DNA of 64,000 bases from Lysobacter sp. yr284 (GCF_900107375.1 NZ_FNPT01000001.1:1116001-1180000), one strand, 5' to 3'; counted from the first letter of the stretch, positions 8,651 to 18,422 are shown. Translations and numbers: made by a program. Notes: generated from the letters alone by a model not told the origin.

Positions 8651-9736
8651 TCAGTAGGTCAGGGTCAGGCCGACGCCGGACAGGCCGGCGCCGGTGCCGA
8701 GCAGGACGCCGGGGTCGCCGCGCCGGATCAGGCCTTCGCGCACGCCCTGTTCCAGCGCCAGCGGGATCGAGGCGGCGATGCAGTTGCCGGTGTGCTCCAG
8801 GGTGCGCACCATCGCCGCGCCCGGGAAGCCGATCTGCTCGATCACCTCCAGCGCGGCGCGGCTGGCCTGGTGCGGCGCGACCCAGCGCAGCGCGGCGCGC
8901 GCGGCCATGTCGTCGAGGCCGAGCCGGCGCATCACGTACGGGACCAGGCGGATGCCGCTGCGCAGCGCGGCCTGGCCCTGCATCGAGAACAAGGCGTCGG
9001 CCGGCTGCGTGCTCGGCCCCAGCGGCGGCCGCCAGCTGCCGCCGCCGCGCAGGGTGGTGATCTCCACGCCCTCGCCCATCGTGCGCCAGGCGATGCGGTG
9101 GATGCGGCTGGGGCTGTCGTGGGGCGCGCGTTCGAGCACCGCCGCCGCGGCGCCGTCGCCGAACAGGGTGCAGACCTCGGGATTGGCGAAATCCAGGCCG
9201 ACCGAGGCGATCTCGCTGCTGACCACCAGCGCGCGCGCGATGCGGCCGTGGTGGATGCGTTCGGCCGCCAGTTCCAGCGCGGCGACGAAGCTCAGGCAGG
9301 TGGCGTGCACCGACAGCGACGGGATGCCGGAGCGGCCCAGGCCGAGTTCGCGCTGCAGCAGCGGGCCGCCGTCGGGAATCGCGCGCTCGGCCGAACCGGA
9401 GGCGTTGACGATCAGGTCCAGCTCGGCCGGCGCGACGCCGGCGCGCTCGCAGGCCTGCAACGCGGCCTGCGCGCCCATCCAGCTGGCGCGCTCGGTTTCC
9501 GGCTCGGCCCAATGGCGGAACGCGACGCCGCTGTTCTCCAGCGCCCAGCCGCGCGGCAGGCCGACGCGGTCCTCGATCTGCGCGCTGTCCACGCGCTGGC
9601 GCGGCAGGTAGCGGCCGAGACCGGCGATGCGCACGCGCCAATCCAGGTCGGGCGTGGCGCCGGGACCGCGGCGTTCGCCGGCGGCGTTCGCCGTCGCTGC
9701 GGCCGGCGGGTTGTGCTGCGTGGTTCGGATGTCCAT
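8651..9736 (-). CDS. Beta-ketoacyl-ACP synthase III family protein (FabH/OleA-like)
   Basis: This 361-residue thiolase-fold enzyme shows the Cys-His-Asn triad of KAS III: Cys in SVHATCLSF, His in WVAPHQAS and Asn in EHTGNCIAAS, with the glycine-rich LGTGAGLSGVG end. The first 30 residues are an Ala/Arg-rich extension without a recognisable signal. It probably condenses two acyl thioesters. It is not in a fatty-acid gene cluster; the downstream genes encode an OleD-like reductase and an MBL hydrolase, so a specialised lipid or small molecule is likely. The closest named activities are OleA (head-to-head condensation) and FabH-like enzymes of natural-product pathways; which one cannot be decided here. 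Confidence 0.82.
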   Translation of the reverse strand: MDIRTTQHNPPAAATANAAGERRGPGATPDLDWRVRIAGLGRYLPRQRVDSAQIEDRVGLPRGWALENSGVAFRHWAEPETERASWMGAQAALQACERAGVAPAELDLIVNASGSAERAIPDGGPLLQRELGLGRSGIPSLSVHATCLSFVAALELAAERIHHGRIARALVVSSEIASVGLDFANPEVCTLFGDGAAAAVLERAPHDSPSRIHRIAWRTMGEGVEITTLRGGGSWRPPLGPSTQPADALFSMQGQAALRSGIRLVPYVMRRLGLDDMAARAALRWVAPHQASRAALEVIEQIGFPGAAMVRTLEHTGNCIAASIPLALEQGVREGLIRRGDPGVLLGTGAGLSGVGLTLTY

Positions 9737-10196
9737 GTGCGGGCGCAGTATGCGTCAGTGCGGCGGCTTTGCCGATAGCGGGCGGGGGAGCGCAAGGATC
9801 GCGGGGCCTGTGTGGGATGTGGGGTTCGTGGCTGTGGCTGTAGTAAGTAACGAATGGCCGTGGCAGCGGTGACGGTGACAATGGCAGTGGCGGCGACATT
9901 GGCGGCGGTGGCGGTGGCGACGATCGCGATTGAGTAATGCGGGCCTGTTGTGGGAGGGACTTCAGTCCCGACGCTGTTCGATCCGCTCGCAGCGACCTGA
10001 ACGCAAAGCGTCGGGACTGAAGTCCCTCCCACCACATCCCCAGCGTCTGCGACGGTGCCGGCGCAACCCGATCCGCCGCCGGACCGCGCCCCATGCAGCC
10101 ACCGCGACGATCCGCCCCTTGCCTGCGCGCGGCCGGCCCGCGATCCTGTCGCCACCGCCGGGTCCGCGCCGCATCGCGGGCCGAAGGAGTCCGCCG
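9737..10196. other. Non-coding gap with low-complexity GGY/GGC stretch and REP
   Basis: I see no gene here. From about 9825 to 9930 the plus strand is dominated by short GTGGCN/GGCGGT triplet runs, a low-complexity tract. It is followed by the REP pair at 9950-10032. The first 90 bases must hold the promoter of the FabH-like gene, but no clear boxes stand out. Confidence 0.6.
9950..10032. repeat. GTGG-type REP pair with compensated stem
   Basis: The left arm (9950-9974) is GTGGGAGGGACTTCAGTCCC followed by GACGC; the right arm (10008-10032) is its exact inverse. Compared with the copies at 8406, two stem bases differ, but as a pair: GGGGCT/AGCCCC has become GGGACT/AGTCCC, so the hairpin is kept. 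Confidence 0.85.
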
Positions 10197-10439
10197 ATGC
10201 CGCCATCGCCCGCCCCTGCCCCGCCGCCGCCCGCCTCCGGCCTGCTGTCGCGCGAGGCGCTGGGCTTCTGGTTCCTCGGCCTGGGCGCGCTGGGGCTGGT
10301 GCGCGCGTGGATGCGCGCGGCCCGCCACGGCGGGTTCGCAACCGACACCGTATCGCTGCTGTGGCTGGTCGGCTCGGCCGTGTTGGTCGTGGTCGGCGCG
10401 GTGCGGATCTGGCGCGCGCTGCGCAGCGCGCGCCGCTGA
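10197..10439 (+). CDS. Small two-helix membrane protein
   Basis: This 80-residue frame begins 6 bases after a strong ribosome-binding site (GAAGGAGT at 10183-10190). After a Pro/Ala-rich cytoplasmic leader it has a hydrophobic helix at about residues 22-38, a basic loop, and a second helix at about 50-69, ending in basic residues. It precedes phoH by 195 bases on the same strand. I do not recognise a family. The ribosome-binding site and the amphipathic pattern argue that it is real. Confidence 0.6.
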   Translation: MPPSPAPAPPPPASGLLSREALGFWFLGLGALGLVRAWMRAARHGGFATDTVSLLWLVGSAVLVVVGAVRIWRALRSARR

Positions 10440-10633
10440 GCCTCGCCGAACCGCCGCTGCGGCGCCGGCGCGAGCGCACCGCCCCGATCGCATCGATTCG
10501 GCCCGACGCCCCGCTGCGTCCCGTTGGCGATCCGCCGCGTCCCGCCCGCCGCGGCTTTGCGAAAACCGGCCGACAGGCGCAAGCTGTGACACCCCAGCAC
10601 GCCTCGCGTGCACGATCCGCCTACGCTTCCGCC

Positions 10634-11620
10634 ATGCCCGCACGCACCGCCTCCGAATTCACCCTGGACCCCGCCGACAGCGAGCGTCTGGCCAACCTCA
10701 GCGGCCCGTTCGACGGCCACCTGCGCATGATCGAACTGCGCCTGGGCGTGGAAATCGCCAACCGCGGCAACATCTTCCGCATCGACGGCCCCGACGGCGC
10801 GGTCGGCCAGGCCGAGAAGCTGCTGCGCCGGCTGTGGAAGGACGCGGCCGAGGAAACCCTCGACGACAACGCGATCCACCTGGCGCTGACCGAAAGCGGC
10901 GCCGAACAGGTCGCGCAGCAGGACTTCGAACCGCAGGAAGTCGCGATCCGGGTCAAGCGCGGCACCATCCGCGGCCGCGGCGCCAACCAGGCCAAGTACC
11001 TGCACGCGATCGCCACCCACGACATCAATTTCGGCATCGGCCCGGCCGGCACCGGCAAGACCTTCCTGGCCGTCGCCAGCGCGGTCGAGGCGCTCAACGA
11101 ATCGCGCGTGCAGCGGTTGATCCTGGTGCGCCCGGCGGTCGAGGCCGGCGAGAAGCTCGGCTTCCTGCCCGGCGACCTGACCCAGAAGGTCGACCCCTAC
11201 CTGCGCCCGCTCTACGACGCGCTGTACGAGATGTTCGGCGTGGAGAAGGTGGTCAAGCTGCTGGAAAAGAACGTCATCGAGATCGCGCCGCTGGCCTACA
11301 TGCGCGGGCGCACCCTCAACGACGCCTACGTGATCCTGGACGAAGCGCAGAACACCACCATCGAACAGATGAAGATGTTCCTGACCCGCATCGGCTACGG
11401 CAGCACCGCGGTGGTCACCGGCGACCTCACCCAGATCGACCTGCCCAAGCACGTCAAGTCGGGCCTCAGGGACGCGCTGGACGTGCTGCGCAACGTCGAC
11501 GGCATCAGTTTCACCTTCTTCGAGGCCAAGGACGTGGTCCGCCACCCCATGGTCGCGCGCATCGTCAGCGCCTACGACGCCCGCGACGCCAAGGACGCGC
11601 AGACCGGACCGGCCGCCTGA
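10634..11620 (+). CDS. phoH: PhoH family ATPase (YbeZ)
   Basis: This 328-residue protein has a KH-like N-terminal part and a PhoH P-loop domain from about residue 105: Walker A GPAGTGKT at 136-143, [18 protein letters not shown], Walker B VILDEAQN and [10 protein letters not shown]. YbeZ is a cytoplasmic ATPase that works with the endoribonuclease YbeY, encoded next on the same strand, in 16S rRNA maturation and stress response. The ATG at 10634 gives the usual length. The next gene of the standard operon, corC, is displaced about 10 kb downstream by inserted pilin genes. Confidence 0.93.
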   Translation: MPARTASEFTLDPADSERLANLSGPFDGHLRMIELRLGVEIANRGNIFRIDGPDGAVGQAEKLLRRLWKDAAEETLDDNAIHLALTESGAEQVAQQDFEPQEVAIRVKRGTIRGRGANQAKYLHAIATHDINFGIGPAGTGKTFLAVASAVEALNESRVQRLILVRPAVEAGEKLGFLPGDLTQKVDPYLRPLYDALYEMFGVEKVVKLLEKNVIEIAPLAYMRGRTLNDAYVILDEAQNTTIEQMKMFLTRIGYGSTAVVTGDLTQIDLPKHVKSGLRDALDVLRNVDGISFTFFEAKDVVRHPMVARIVSAYDARDAKDAQTGPAA

Positions 11621-11819
11621 GGCGACGGCCCGGACGCCCGCGCGCCGCCGGTTCGGCTGCGGCGACCGCGCAGGCAGCGGCGCGACCGCGGCCGCGCAGG
11701 CTGCACCGCGACGGCCAGGGCCCGGCCCCGGCCGCCGCACCACGAGCGCCGGCCCGCGGCTGCAGCTGCGTCGCCGCCACCGCACCACCCGAACCTTCGC
11801 ATTGCCAGTGAGCGCCACG

Positions 11820-12302
11820 ATGACCAAAGGTCCCGTCCGACTCGATGTCGCCATCAACTACGCCCTGCCGCGCAAGGGACTGCCGGCCGCCACCAGCTTC
11901 CGCAAGTGGGTCGCCGCCGCGCTCGACGGCCGCATCCGCGAGGCCGACCTGGCGATCCGCCTGGTCGACAGCAAGGAAGGCCGTTCGCTCAACCGCCACT
12001 ACCGCGGCCGCGACTACGCCACCAACGTGCTGAGCTTCCCGGCCGACCTGCCCGAGGGGCTGCCCGAAGGGGTCAAGCTGCCGCTGCTCGGCGACCTGGT
12101 CATCTGCGCGCCGGTGGTCGCGCGCGAGGCGCGCGAGCAGAAGAAGGCGCTCAATGACCACTACGCGCACCTGACCGTCCACGGCGTGCTGCATCTGCTC
12201 GGCTGGGACCACGAGGACGAGCGCGAGGCCGAATGCATGGAACAGTTGGAGCGCGAGATCCTGGCGACGCTCGGCGTGGCCGATCCCTACCTGGACGATT
12301 GA
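11820..12302 (+). CDS. ybeY: Endoribonuclease YbeY
   Basis: This 160-residue protein contains the zinc-binding signature [14 protein letters not shown] (H-x3-H-x5-H) that defines YbeY, the single-strand RNase for 16S rRNA 3' end maturation and ribosome quality control. The central NVLSFPAD and LLGDLVIC stretches are also typical. I used the ATG at 11820; an in-frame GTG at 11808 would add four residues, and no ribosome-binding site clearly decides. It follows phoH by 199 bases, a larger gap than usual for this pair. Confidence 0.93.
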   Translation: MTKGPVRLDVAINYALPRKGLPAATSFRKWVAAALDGRIREADLAIRLVDSKEGRSLNRHYRGRDYATNVLSFPADLPEGLPEGVKLPLLGDLVICAPVVAREAREQKKALNDHYAHLTVHGVLHLLGWDHEDEREAECMEQLEREILATLGVADPYLDD

Positions 12303-12369
12303 CCCCGGGCGATCGCCGGCGCGCAGCGCGAACGCCGCGCGCCGCGAACGCCGCTGCGGCCGGCGCGGC

Positions 12370-12876
12370 TCAGAGGCAGTCGGCCAGCCCGTCGTAGATG
12401 GACCGCGTGGTCCCCGGCAAGGTCGCATACAGCGGGCGTTCGCCCGTCAGCGCTCCCAGCAAGGCCTGTACGGTGGTTTTTCGCGCCAGCGGCGCCCGGC
12501 ATCGCCAAGCCTTGGGCGCGACCGCAACCCGGCCGGTCGCGACATCGACCTCTTCGTGGCTGGCCGCGAAGGCCCAGATGCATTGCCCGAGAACGCCGCT
12601 GCCGGCTTCGACCGAGCAGACGAAACGCAGGGCCTGGATGTTGCTGTAGTCGCCCTCGCAAAAGGTGTCGCCGCAGATCTCGTCGAAGTTCTCGCGCAAG
12701 CGATACAGCAACTCGTACCAGGCGTTGATCTCGGCTTCGCTGCGCAGATAGCCGCCGACTTCGATGTAGTTCGAAGCCGCCGCTTGCGGCTCGACTTGCG
12801 CCGCCTGGGCCCGACTGCATTGCCCGAACGAACCTAGCGCCAACACCACGCCCCACCAACAACCGCCGATTCGCAT
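12370..12876 (-). CDS. Hypothetical secreted cysteine-containing protein
   Basis: This 168-residue protein follows an excellent ribosome-binding site (AAGGAGG, 7 bases before ATG). A hydrophobic signal peptide with a likely cleavage after AQA (about residue 25) suggests export to the periplasm or outside. The mature part has about seven cysteines (CGDTFCEGDY, FVC, QCIW, WRCRA, ADCL), so disulfides are likely. I recognise no domain. It stands alone between ybeY (convergent) and the pilin operon (same strand, upstream), and could be the last gene transcribed from that side. Confidence 0.7.
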   Translation of the reverse strand: MRIGGCWWGVVLALGSFGQCSRAQAAQVEPQAAASNYIEVGGYLRSEAEINAWYELLYRLRENFDEICGDTFCEGDYSNIQALRFVCSVEAGSGVLGQCIWAFAASHEEVDVATGRVAVAPKAWRCRAPLARKTTVQALLGALTGERPLYATLPGTTRSIYDGLADCL

Positions 12877-13043
12877 CGCATTCCTCCTTGAAAACCGCTC
12901 CTTGGGATCGCCGGCGAGCGGATGAGCCGCACCGGCGAAAGCGATGCTCGGCTATCCGCCGCCCGCTGTCCGGCGGTCTTCGCCCCGCACCGGGGTAGGA
13001 ATATGCCGCGCCTGGATGCGGCCGCGCCGGCCGGCGATGACCG

Positions 13044-13499
13044 TCACCAACACCGCGCCGGCTCCATCGAACCGGAGATGGAGCGGGCGCCGGCCTGATT
13101 GATGCTCAGCGTTCCGCATCCGCTGTCGGCCGTCTGCGTTCCCGTAGGCGTCGCCGACAAGCTGAAGGCATTGGCGTCGGCGTCGCCCGAGGTGCGCTCG
13201 AGCAGGTAGAAAGCCTGCCCGGCCCGCGGCGAACGCTTGTCGCCCGCCGGCACGCTGGCCCAGAACCCCGCGTAGGTGTTGTTCAAGGTGTAGAAGCGCT
13301 CCGCGCGCTGCGCCAGTTCCACCAGGTCCGCCTTGGCTTGTGCGCGCCGCCCCTTGCGTACGCTGTCTTCGTAGGCGGGATAGGCGATCGCCGCCAGCAC
13401 GCCGACGATCGCCACTGCGATCATCAGCTCGATCAGGGTGAATCCCGCGTGCGCCCGCGCGCGATCGCGGGCGCCGCGCGCGACATCATGAACCGGCAT
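13044..13499 (-). CDS. pilE: Type IV pilin PilE-like
   Basis: This is a 151-residue prepilin from the start used. A basic leader ends in Gly19, followed by FTLIELMIAVAIVGVLAAIA with Glu at +5, the prepilin peptidase motif and pilin helix. The mature part has two C-terminal cysteines (SGCGTLS and the final RCW), a pilin D-loop. I chose the ATG at 13499 because GGAG lies 9 bases before it. In-frame ATGs at 13514 and 13532 lengthen the leader; the one at 13532 overlaps the pilY1 stop (TGATG). It closes the fimT-pilV-pilW-pilX-pilY1-pilE operon of minor pilins, which primes type IV pilus assembly. Confidence 0.88.
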   Translation of the reverse strand: MPVHDVARGARDRARAHAGFTLIELMIAVAIVGVLAAIAYPAYEDSVRKGRRAQAKADLVELAQRAERFYTLNNTYAGFWASVPAGDKRSPRAGQAFYLLERTSGDADANAFSLSATPTGTQTADSGCGTLSINQAGARSISGSMEPARCW

Positions 13500-13531
13500 G
13501 CCGGAGTTCTCCATGCTCGTCGACGGAACCA

Positions 13532-16500
13532 TCAGCGCACCTGTCGCCACGACTGCCGTCCGCAGGGACGCGGCAAGTACAGCGGGCCCGAACCGTTGCT
13601 GCGCAGGACCATCGAGCACTGCTTCGCGGCCAGTTGCTCGCGCAGCGCGGCCTCGCTGGAGCAATTCGGATCGGTGCCGCACGCGACGATCTGCGAGCCC
13701 GGCGGCGGCGGCAGCAAGACCGTGGTGTCCTTGGCCGGCGCGCTCACCTTGTTGTCCAGCGACACGCTGCCGCAATCGCCGCTGCATACGCTGCTGCCGC
13801 CCGGCGAGGTGCTGACGCCGGCCATCGATCCGCCGCCGGAGTACATGTCCACTCCGAACAACCAGTTGCGGCCGCCGGCCTCGCAGTCGTTCCCCAGCGG
13901 CTCGAAGGTGGTGAAGAACACCTTGCCGTTCTGCAGCCGCGGCCGGCCGATGAAGCGTTCGCCGACCGCGGTTCCGGCCTTGAGGTCGATGAACCAGCCC
14001 GCCTGCTTGGGTTCGTTGCGGCTCACGTTGCGCACGCGGTAGCCGGCGCTGTTGGTGCCCGCGCTCAGCACCTGCTCGCCCAGCACCGCGGTCCGGTCGC
14101 CGCGCACCGGCGTGGCGCAGGCGGCGCTCGCGCAGCGATCGAAAATCCCGTACAGGCTCTGCACCTGCGGATTGCTGCCGACGATGTTGTCGCCGACCGC
14201 GAAGTAGCGGCCGGTACCGAAATACACCGCCGCGCCTCCGCCGGGGCCGCGCGCCACTTCCAGCCCGCCGGTGATGGGCTGGGCGACGCCGGCCGCGTCC
14301 TTGGCGCTGAACAACGGTGTCCCGCCGAAGGCGACCGACCAACGGCCGGCCGCGCCCGCGGACAAATCGAACTTCCACACATTGCCCTGCAGGTCGCCGC
14401 CGTACACCGTGTCGACCAGGCCGTCGCTGTTGTACAGCGCGACCGGGGCGATGTTCATCAGCCCGTTCCTGACCGCGTACGCCGCGCCCGCCGGCTTCAG
14501 CCGCGCCAGCACCTCGCCGGTGTTCGCATCGACCACGAACAGCACCGGCGCGCCGGTGCTGGCGTTGACGCCGTTGCCGAACAAGGCGACCCAACGCGGC
14601 GCGCCGGCCGCGCCATCGCCGACGATCGGCACGATCGCCGGCCGCCCGAGGACATGCCCGAGGTCGTCGGTCGCCGCGGCGCTGCCGTCGCCGTCGGTTC
14701 CGCGCAATTCCCACAACACCGAGGCGCTGCCGAATCCGTCGGGATCGGTCGCGTCGAGCGCGGACACCGAACGGCCGCCGGCGCCGGCGCTGGCCACCAG
14801 CAGCGTCCGCCATCCGCCGCTGGCGGAGGTGGGGACGTCGCCCGACACCACGTCGCCGTCCATGGTGTAGCGATGATCGTATTGCGGGTTCGCGAGGTCG
14901 CCCATGCGCGAGAGCGCCGCCGACGGGATATAGGCGAAGCGTTCCCTGCCGCCGCTGGCGGTCGCGTCGAAGGCATGCAGCATGCCGTCGTTGGCGCCGA
15001 CGTAGGCGGTGTTGCGCGTCGCGCTCTTGCTCTTGACGAAGGTCTTGTAGCTGCTGCCGAGCGTGCTCTTCCATCCCGGCGACGCCTGCAGCGCCCAGTC
15101 GCCCCAGCCGAAGTCGTCCTTGGACGAAACGATCTCCAGGGTCGAGTTGACGATGTCGCCCAACACCTCGCTGCGCCTGCGGAACGGCGCGGCATTGGTC
15201 GCGCCCCTGAGATACGCCACCACATCGGCCGCGGTCTTGCCGGCCATCCAGCTCTCCGCGCCGGTCAGGCCCAGGCGCTGCAACGGCGCGATCAAGGGGT
15301 TCGCAGCGAGCTCGCTCGCGGTGAAATCGCGCACCGCGACGGCGGCCCGGACCGCGCCGTTCGCGCCGACCTTGGTCGGCTCCAGCGCCATGCGGATCTT
15401 GCGCGCCCCTGCGGCGGCCTGCGCAGTCAACAGTTTCGCGGCGCTCCAGCGCTCGCCGCCGAGGCTGCCGTCTTGATTGAGGCCGTACGCGGACAGATTC
15501 CCGACCCAGTCGTTGGTCGCCTTGGTCGTCTCCATCTTGAACGAGGCATCGATGACGAAGGAGGCATCCGGGGTCAGGCGCGCGCCCGCGGCGCCGCCGC
15601 CGCTGACCGACGGCGGCGCCGCGGCGTCTTCGATCAGCGCGCGCAGTTGCCGTTTCAACTTGGCCGGATCGCGGGCGATGAGGTAGTTGTCCGGCTCGCC
15701 GTCGCCGTCGTTGTCCCAATCCGGGTTGGTATCGTTGTCGGCGCTGTCGCCGATCTGGGTGCCGTACTTGGCGGCGAACCACAACGGCGATTCGAGCGAG
15801 CCGGACGCCTGGTCGGCCGCGGTGAACTTGCGCACCACCGGCCGCCGCCACTGGCGGTTGAAGGCGTTGTTCATCGGCCAACGCACCTTGTCCGGGGACT
15901 CGCCGGTCAGCAGGTTGAAGGTCGCGCTGGGAGGACACACCGCGCCATTGGGCCTGCGGCAATTGCTTGCGCCTTCGGGCGGGTCGTGGCGATAGACGCC
16001 CGGATAGGCGCCGTTCCCGGACAGCGCGCCGGCGACGCCGAATCCCATGTGGAAATGCCCGCCCGAGGACGAACCGATGCCTTCCACCCGCACCAACACC
16101 TCGTTTTCGGCGACCACCGGCCGTTGATTGCCCGCGGTGCAAACCGGCGCCGATTGCACTGCGGTGTCGCTGTCGATGCCGGTCCCCCAGCACACGTCGT
16201 AGCCGGCGAAGCCGGCGGTCGTCTCGACGCTGCAGGCCGAGCCGACGCAGTAGCTGATCATGAAGGCGACGTCGCGGTCGTTCGCCTCGCCGGCCAAGGC
16301 GCCGTCCCAGGTGTACATCAGGCTGCCGGCCCTGCCGTCGGTGCGGAAATGCCGGCCATACACGCGGCCGTCCGCGCCGGCCTGCTGGCCGGCCTGCGTG
16401 TCGATCAGCTGGCAACTCCTGCCGGTCGAGAAATCGTCCGCCTTGCAGATCGGCGACAGGGTGATGGTTCGCGCCGCCGCGCCGGTTCCGCCCATCTCGA

Positions 16501-18406
16501 TTTCGATCTTCGGCAAGGTATCGGCCAGGGCGACGGCATAGGTGACGACGTTGTTGATCCTGCCGGCGGGGCGGCCCTTGTTGGCCAGGTCCGGACGCAG
16601 GTCGCGCTCGTAGGCGGTCTTGGCCAGGCCGGCGACCATGTAGCTGCCTTCGCGCTGCGGCGCGTCGTCGCAGATGCCGCGCACCCAGGCCAGGTTCGAG
16701 ATCGTCGTGGCCGTGCAGACGAAGGTGGCCGACGACTGGGACAGGTTCGCCGGCGGCGCCGTGGCGCCGAAACCGACGAAATAGCGCTTGCCTTCGAGCC
16801 CTTCGGTCTGTCCCAAAGCAGCGGTCGCGACAGCCGCGGAGTCCAGTCCGGACGGCGAGGCGGGGATATTGTTGCCGTCGTAGGTATTGGTGCCGCTGGA
16901 CAGGATCATGATCCGGCAACTGGCGCAGTAACCGTTGCCGCCGCCGTAGGCTTGAGCCGGCCCGTAGGGATCGACCCAGGCCGGACGTGGCGCTCCGGTG
17001 ACATCGCCGACCGTGGATACCGTCGCGAAGGTCCCGGTGGGCTCGCTCCCGGCGAAGTAACGCAAGGCCTCGGCGTACATTTCGCCGATCGGGTTGCCCC
17101 AAGGCGTGCATGCGTAGGCGGTGGCCGGGCCGGGATCGACGATCATCGAATTCGAAAGGGCGCCGCGACAGTCGCCGTTCCAGTTGTAGGTGAGATTCCA
17201 ACGTTCGTCAGGGTCGCTGCTCGCAATGTTGGTCGAGTTCCAGCCGATGCCCCGGCCGTCCCAGTTCACCAGCCTGAAGCGGTCGAGGGTATTGACGATG
17301 CCCTGGCTGCCATCGACCTGATTGCAGAACTTGCCGTTCGCCAGATCGACCTCATCGCCCGCCACGCAACCGCTGGCGGCGGCGCCGTTGCCGGCGAACA
17401 GGCCGATGTTCTTGCGCAGCACGCCGCCGTCGCGCGGCCGGCTGTAGGTCCCCGAGATCAGGCCGAAGCGGAGCCGCCCGGTTTCGCCGTATTCCTGCAG
17501 CAGGCCGGCCGGCTTCCAGGAACTGCCGCCGTAGGGCTTGCAAAAGTACTCGCGGGCGTCGGCGGCGGCGGCGGGATCGCACACCTCGATCCGCACGACC
17601 CTGTCGACGATGGCCGCGCGCGCCGGCCGGTCGCCGTCGCCGTCGGGCGGGCCGCCGCGAACGTTCAACGGCGCCAGCTTGGCTACGCACTGGGCGTACT
17701 CGGTCACGCCCCAGCTGGGATACGCCCCGGACGCGTATCGCAGCAACGGTGCCCCCTTGCCCGTGCTGTCGAGCTCCAGCGGCCCGTCTTGCAGACTGAC
17801 GTTGCAGAACGTCGTAGGCGCGCTCGCCCCCGGAACGTAACTGGCGATGTCGCTGCCGCGATAGACCTTGGACCATGCGTGGCTGTCGCTGGGCAGGTGG
17901 GCGCGTTCTATGACCGTGAGGCCGGCCGAGTCGGTGGAACGCTTGCCTCCGTACAGCACGTAGCGCAGCAGGTCGAGCCGGCTCATCGCGACCCAGTTGG
18001 CGAAGTTGCCGCTCCATTGGCCGTTGCATTTGTGGTCTTTCTTGCGTCCGGGCGCCGCCTTGAAGACCTTCTTCGCGGTGTCATATGCGTAGCACAACTC
18101 CGGATCGAAGTATCCCTCGTAGGTGATCGCGTTGTCGTAGGTCGGATCGAGCAGGCCGTCGCCGTCGGCGTCGGTCAGGTTCGAGTAGTCGCTGTAAGCC
18201 CGCTCGAACAGTTGCTCGTCGCGCGACGCCACCATCATCATCAGCGGCGGCACGGAATTGGCCGTGTACAACGGCTTCTCGGCCATCGGGTAATCGTTGA
18301 TCGACGCCCGGCTGTCGCCGGAATGGCTCAGCCACAGCCAGCCGGCGACCGCGCACGCGGCGACGGCGAAGCAGGCGGCGTTGCGCAATTGGGTCTTGGA
18401 ATTCAT
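13532..18406 (-). CDS. pilY1: Type IV pilus tip adhesin PilY1
   Basis: This is a very large secreted protein (1,624 residues) with an N-terminal hydrophobic signal (about residues 10-26). Calcium-type DxDxDG loops occur near the N-terminus (DADGDGLLDP) and mid-protein (DWDNDGDGEPDN). The C-terminal third (about 1,000-1,500) has the PilY1 beta-propeller features AYVGANDGMLHAFDA, RRMGDLANPQYDHRYTMDGD-like repeats and GGLEVARGPGG. PilY1 sits at the pilus tip with the minor pilins and acts in adhesion, pilus extension and surface sensing. The N-terminal half before the propeller is lineage-variable and is probably the adhesive part. It lies 16 bases after pilX. Confidence 0.93.
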   Translation of the reverse strand: MNSKTQLRNAACFAVAACAVAGWLWLSHSGDSRASINDYPMAEKPLYTANSVPPLMMMVASRDEQLFERAYSDYSNLTDADGDGLLDPTYDNAITYEGYFDPELCYAYDTAKKVFKAAPGRKKDHKCNGQWSGNFANWVAMSRLDLLRYVLYGGKRSTDSAGLTVIERAHLPSDSHAWSKVYRGSDIASYVPGASAPTTFCNVSLQDGPLELDSTGKGAPLLRYASGAYPSWGVTEYAQCVAKLAPLNVRGGPPDGDGDRPARAAIVDRVVRIEVCDPAAAADAREYFCKPYGGSSWKPAGLLQEYGETGRLRFGLISGTYSRPRDGGVLRKNIGLFAGNGAAASGCVAGDEVDLANGKFCNQVDGSQGIVNTLDRFRLVNWDGRGIGWNSTNIASSDPDERWNLTYNWNGDCRGALSNSMIVDPGPATAYACTPWGNPIGEMYAEALRYFAGSEPTGTFATVSTVGDVTGAPRPAWVDPYGPAQAYGGGNGYCASCRIMILSSGTNTYDGNNIPASPSGLDSAAVATAALGQTEGLEGKRYFVGFGATAPPANLSQSSATFVCTATTISNLAWVRGICDDAPQREGSYMVAGLAKTAYERDLRPDLANKGRPAGRINNVVTYAVALADTLPKIEIEMGGTGAAARTITLSPICKADDFSTGRSCQLIDTQAGQQAGADGRVYGRHFRTDGRAGSLMYTWDGALAGEANDRDVAFMISYCVGSACSVETTAGFAGYDVCWGTGIDSDTAVQSAPVCTAGNQRPVVAENEVLVRVEGIGSSSGGHFHMGFGVAGALSGNGAYPGVYRHDPPEGASNCRRPNGAVCPPSATFNLLTGESPDKVRWPMNNAFNRQWRRPVVRKFTAADQASGSLESPLWFAAKYGTQIGDSADNDTNPDWDNDGDGEPDNYLIARDPAKLKRQLRALIEDAAAPPSVSGGGAAGARLTPDASFVIDASFKMETTKATNDWVGNLSAYGLNQDGSLGGERWSAAKLLTAQAAAGARKIRMALEPTKVGANGAVRAAVAVRDFTASELAANPLIAPLQRLGLTGAESWMAGKTAADVVAYLRGATNAAPFRRRSEVLGDIVNSTLEIVSSKDDFGWGDWALQASPGWKSTLGSSYKTFVKSKSATRNTAYVGANDGMLHAFDATASGGRERFAYIPSAALSRMGDLANPQYDHRYTMDGDVVSGDVPTSASGGWRTLLVASAGAGGRSVSALDATDPDGFGSASVLWELRGTDGDGSAAATDDLGHVLGRPAIVPIVGDGAAGAPRWVALFGNGVNASTGAPVLFVVDANTGEVLARLKPAGAAYAVRNGLMNIAPVALYNSDGLVDTVYGGDLQGNVWKFDLSAGAAGRWSVAFGGTPLFSAKDAAGVAQPITGGLEVARGPGGGAAVYFGTGRYFAVGDNIVGSNPQVQSLYGIFDRCASAACATPVRGDRTAVLGEQVLSAGTNSAGYRVRNVSRNEPKQAGWFIDLKAGTAVGERFIGRPRLQNGKVFFTTFEPLGNDCEAGGRNWLFGVDMYSGGGSMAGVSTSPGGSSVCSGDCGSVSLDNKVSAPAKDTTVLLPPPPGSQIVACGTDPNCSSEAALREQLAAKQCSMVLRSNGSGPLYLPRPCGRQSWRQVR

Positions 18407-18422
18407 GTCGTAACCCGCCCGA

